Shown here one piece after another: positions 44,069 through 46,248 of a stretch of 46,248 nucleotides of DNA (its first letter is position 1; every line of letters starts with the position of its first letter). Location: assembly GCA_021325095.1 (NCBI GenBank), contig JAJPHV010000082.1, positions 1 through 46,248 of the forward strand, given 5' to 3'. The notes under the pieces are model-generated. The model was not told the DNA's origin and did no database searches. It was given only the letters and a program-made list of their open reading frames with translations. Origin of the DNA: Chloroflexota bacterium (GTDB taxonomy: Bacteria; Chloroflexota; Anaerolineae; Aggregatilineales; UBA2796). The position numbers and the translations under genes were made by a program.

Positions 44069-46117
44069 ATGACGATGCCTGTCCATAACGGTGAAACCTA
44101 CAACCGCGACGAGATTCTGTCGCGCTGCCTGCGGGCAATCGAAAGCGGTCAGGCCACGATTGACGCCTGCGTGCAACAGTTCCCCGAATTCAAGGAACTG
44201 GGCGATCTGCTGCGCATGGCAGCGGCCATCCGCGCCATGCCCCGCCCGCAAATGTCCGCTGCCTTTACCCAGCGCACGCAGCAACACCTACAGGTGCAGT
44301 TGCGCGCGCAGCTTCGGACACAGGCGGGCCGCCGGGCCAGTGGGCCGCGTTGGGTGCTGCGCCGCCTGTGGCTGGCCGTTGGGCTGGTCGCCATTCTGCT
44401 CACGCTCAGTGGCGTCGGGCTGGTACGCGCCTCGGATAACGCCGTGCCAGGCGATGCCCTGTACGGGTTGAAGCGGGGCGTGGAACAGGCCGAACTGCTC
44501 TTTGCCAACGCCGACGCCCGCCCCGGCGTTTTGCTGCACATCGCGCAGCGGCGCATTGACGAGATTCCGGCACTGGTGGCGCGCAAGGTCGCCATCCAGG
44601 AAGCTACCCTCAACGAGATGGCGGACAGCGTTAACGTTGCTATCGTCGCCCAGAGCGACCCGGCACAGCGCAAGCAACTGGCGGCAAAGGCGGCTTTTGT
44701 GCTGCGCCAGGCCGAGAACAGCGGCCTGATCACCGCCGATCTGGCGGATCGGGCGGTGGCGCGGCTGGCGGTTCTGCCTTCCGATACCACGCCGACGCCA
44801 GTGGCTCCATCTCCGACCACTGCTGCCGTCGTTCAAAGCCTTGCCACCCTCACCGGCACGTCTACCGTTACGCCATCACCGACGCTTACACCGACGGACA
44901 CGCCCACATCTGCTCCTCCACAGCCTGCTACAGCGACAGGCACTGTAGCGGGCGAAAAGGTGATTACGGCCACTACGGCCCCGACCAGCGTGCCAACCAT
45001 CACGCTGACCAGTACGCCAACCAGTACGGCGTCCCGCACCGTTACACCGACTCGCACGCCGACCAGTACAGCATCCAGCATGCCAACGGCCACCCCAACG
45101 CCCTGGTCAACACTGCCGCCTGCCTCGCCGCAGTTGCTGACGACGGCGCAGTTGTTCACCAACGTCCCGGCCAGTCCCACGCAAGCTGCCACTGCTGCCG
45201 CCACCGAAGCAGCGACACAGGAAAGCACTCCGGCACAGGCAACGGCTGCTGCTACCGAAGCCGCCACACAGCCTGCCACTCAACCCGCCACTGAAGCCGC
45301 AACCGAGGCGGCAACGGAGGCCCCAACCGCCGCGCCGACTGAACCTGCAACGGCAACGGCCACCCTCAAACCGTCGCTCACGCCCACGCGCCGTAGACCG
45401 ACGCGCACCCCCACCCGCACGCCAACGCAGACGCCGACGGCTACCCCGTCCCTCACGCCGACGGAGGCCCCAACCAGCACACCTGCGCCAGCCCCGACAC
45501 AGCCTGCCTCACCCTTCATGCAGCCGCCGCAGGTCGGGGCGTTCAACAACTGCCCGCCCGAAGGTCAGGGTGGCGACCCGGCTCTCAATCGGCTCCGCAA
45601 CCGCACCGACGAAGGCCAGTACCAATCGATGACGCTCGACAGCTTGCTTGGGCTGACCTGGCCGAAGGACGTTGAGCACAAGAGCCACGACCAGTGGCCG
45701 CCGGGCGCGCAGCATGATGTAGCTCAGATGGAGGGGCTGCCCGTCGTCGTGGAGGCGACGCTCGCCCAGACGCAGCAGCTGGGCCAGGATGCCTCGAACT
45801 GCAATTCCGGCAGCGACGTGAATATCCAGCTTTCACTTGTGGCGAACCCCGCAGGCAAGGGCGATCTCGGCAAGGCATTTGTCGCTGTCGTCACCCCGCG
45901 CGTCCGTGCCAATCACGGCGGCTGGACACTCGACAGGCTCAAAGCGCTCGCCGACGCGGGTGCACGCCTGCGCGTCAGCGGCTGGCTGGTGCTCGATCCT
46001 GATCGCCCCGATGACGTGGGCAAGACGCGCGGTACGCTCTGGGAGATTCACCCGATCATGCAGATCGCCGTCCAGAAAGACGGGCAGTGGATTAACCTGG
46101 ACGATTTCCAGCCATAG
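44069..46117 (+). CDS. DUF5667-like membrane protein with long Thr/Pro/Ala-rich stalk and C-terminal domain
   Basis: A 682-aa protein. N-terminal cytosolic helical part (1-95) like the soluble region of some anti-sigma-type proteins, one transmembrane segment (about 100-120), a DUF5667-like domain (about 122-235, RASDNAVPGDALYGLKRGVEQ), a mucin-like region of about 250 residues rich in Thr, Pro and Ala (about 237-490), then a folded domain (about 495-682: GVFNNCPPE-type start, RTDEGQYQSMTL, and TLWEIHPIMQIAV). It follows a sigma factor gene, so it might regulate it, with the outer domain sensing or displaying at the surface (inference). Start ATG at 44069 (or 44075). Confidence 0.75.
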   Translation: MTMPVHNGETYNRDEILSRCLRAIESGQATIDACVQQFPEFKELGDLLRMAAAIRAMPRPQMSAAFTQRTQQHLQVQLRAQLRTQAGRRASGPRWVLRRLWLAVGLVAILLTLSGVGLVRASDNAVPGDALYGLKRGVEQAELLFANADARPGVLLHIAQRRIDEIPALVARKVAIQEATLNEMADSVNVAIVAQSDPAQRKQLAAKAAFVLRQAENSGLITADLADRAVARLAVLPSDTTPTPVAPSPTTAAVVQSLATLTGTSTVTPSPTLTPTDTPTSAPPQPATATGTVAGEKVITATTAPTSVPTITLTSTPTSTASRTVTPTRTPTSTASSMPTATPTPWSTLPPASPQLLTTAQLFTNVPASPTQAATAAATEAATQESTPAQATAAATEAATQPATQPATEAATEAATEAPTAAPTEPATATATLKPSLTPTRRRPTRTPTRTPTQTPTATPSLTPTEAPTSTPAPAPTQPASPFMQPPQVGAFNNCPPEGQGGDPALNRLRNRTDEGQYQSMTLDSLLGLTWPKDVEHKSHDQWPPGAQHDVAQMEGLPVVVEATLAQTQQLGQDASNCNSGSDVNIQLSLVANPAGKGDLGKAFVAVVTPRVRANHGGWTLDRLKALADAGARLRVSGWLVLDPDRPDDVGKTRGTLWEIHPIMQIAVQKDGQWINLDDFQP

Positions 46118-46248
46118 GTTAAAGGGCTTACCGTCAGTTCCCTGGTGATTAGCCATAAGTGGCGAGGGTCTTGAGAAGTTCTGCCAAATGAGGCAAGGTT
46201 AGGGTGTGAAACAGAACCAAGCTCACAGGCAGAACCATGATAAGCATA

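Noticed and set aside
44850..45500. A short tandem repeat array or CRISPR
   Set aside because: The repetition is in codons for Thr/Pro/Ala and differs in sequence between units; there are no fixed repeats with equal spacers.
44833..45549. Valine/Gly/Ala-rich open frames on the minus strand
   Set aside because: They are the antisense of the Thr/Pro/Ala-rich stalk of the DUF5667-like protein.
46118..46248. End of the window as start of a further gene or element
   Set aside because: No open frame or repeat is supported in the last 131 bases.

Overview
The window is high-GC, gene-dense bacterial DNA, most likely from a Chloroflexota genome of the Anaerolineae/Aggregatilineales kind. This is an inference from gene content: secreted SH3 proteins, a degenerate SGNH-domain protein, Thr/Pro/Ala-rich surface proteins with a DUF5667-like domain, an F420-type Ddn-like enzyme, a four-subunit 2-oxoacid:ferredoxin oxidoreductase, and many hairpin repeats built on a CCTCACCCC...GGGGTGAGG motif between genes. 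I saw no rRNA, tRNA or CRISPR array.

Layout. 1-160: the 3' end of an IS200/IS605-type tnpB with its right-end hairpin. 286-3481: orphan branched-chain-amino-acid-type binding protein, cupin, aldo/keto reductase, small lipoprotein. 3685-6683: two secreted SH3 proteins, the second with an SGNH-like domain. 6815-10291: 3-hydroxyisobutyrate-dehydrogenase-type enzyme, aminotransferase, small membrane protein, Ddn-like protein. 10544-14301: a 2-oxoacid (probably branched-chain) ferredoxin oxidoreductase operon with a CBS protein and a universal stress protein. 14610-15698: Rieske oxygenase. 15826-20765: a complete BMP-type nucleoside ABC importer. 20779-25262: ECF sigma/anti-sigma pair, a membrane-anchored MutS-like ATPase, a secreted tripeptidyl-peptidase-like hydrolase. 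25513-30792: an oligopeptide ABC operon (D, F, C, a lipoprotein, B) without a classical binding protein. 30873-31500: a self-contained unit with strong promoter, long leader, 100-aa protein and terminator. 31584-33638: class II aldolase, PfkB kinase, MscL.

33780-40443 is the most interesting part. A pyruvate/acetoin-dehydrogenase-type complex (E1 alpha, E1 beta, E2) diverges from an FGGY kinase, an RpiB/LacAB isomerase and a SorC-family regulator. The 223-bp gap between them holds two back-to-back sigma70-type promoters whose -35 boxes form one palindrome, each followed by a near-identical 14-bp operator (TTCACA-N2-TGTGAA). The isomerase lacks the two histidines used by RpiB for ring handling. 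Together this suggests an inducible regulon for a short, open-chain sugar (perhaps a tetrose or tetritol), in which the TPP complex may cleave a ketose or its product rather than act as housekeeping pyruvate dehydrogenase.

40515-46117: a LysM glycoside-hydrolase-like protein and an unknown small protein (sharing a 14-bp promoter motif), a 2TM protein, a second sigma factor and a large Thr/Pro-rich DUF5667-like membrane protein. Functions are assigned from motifs and family resemblance read by eye; no search was run.
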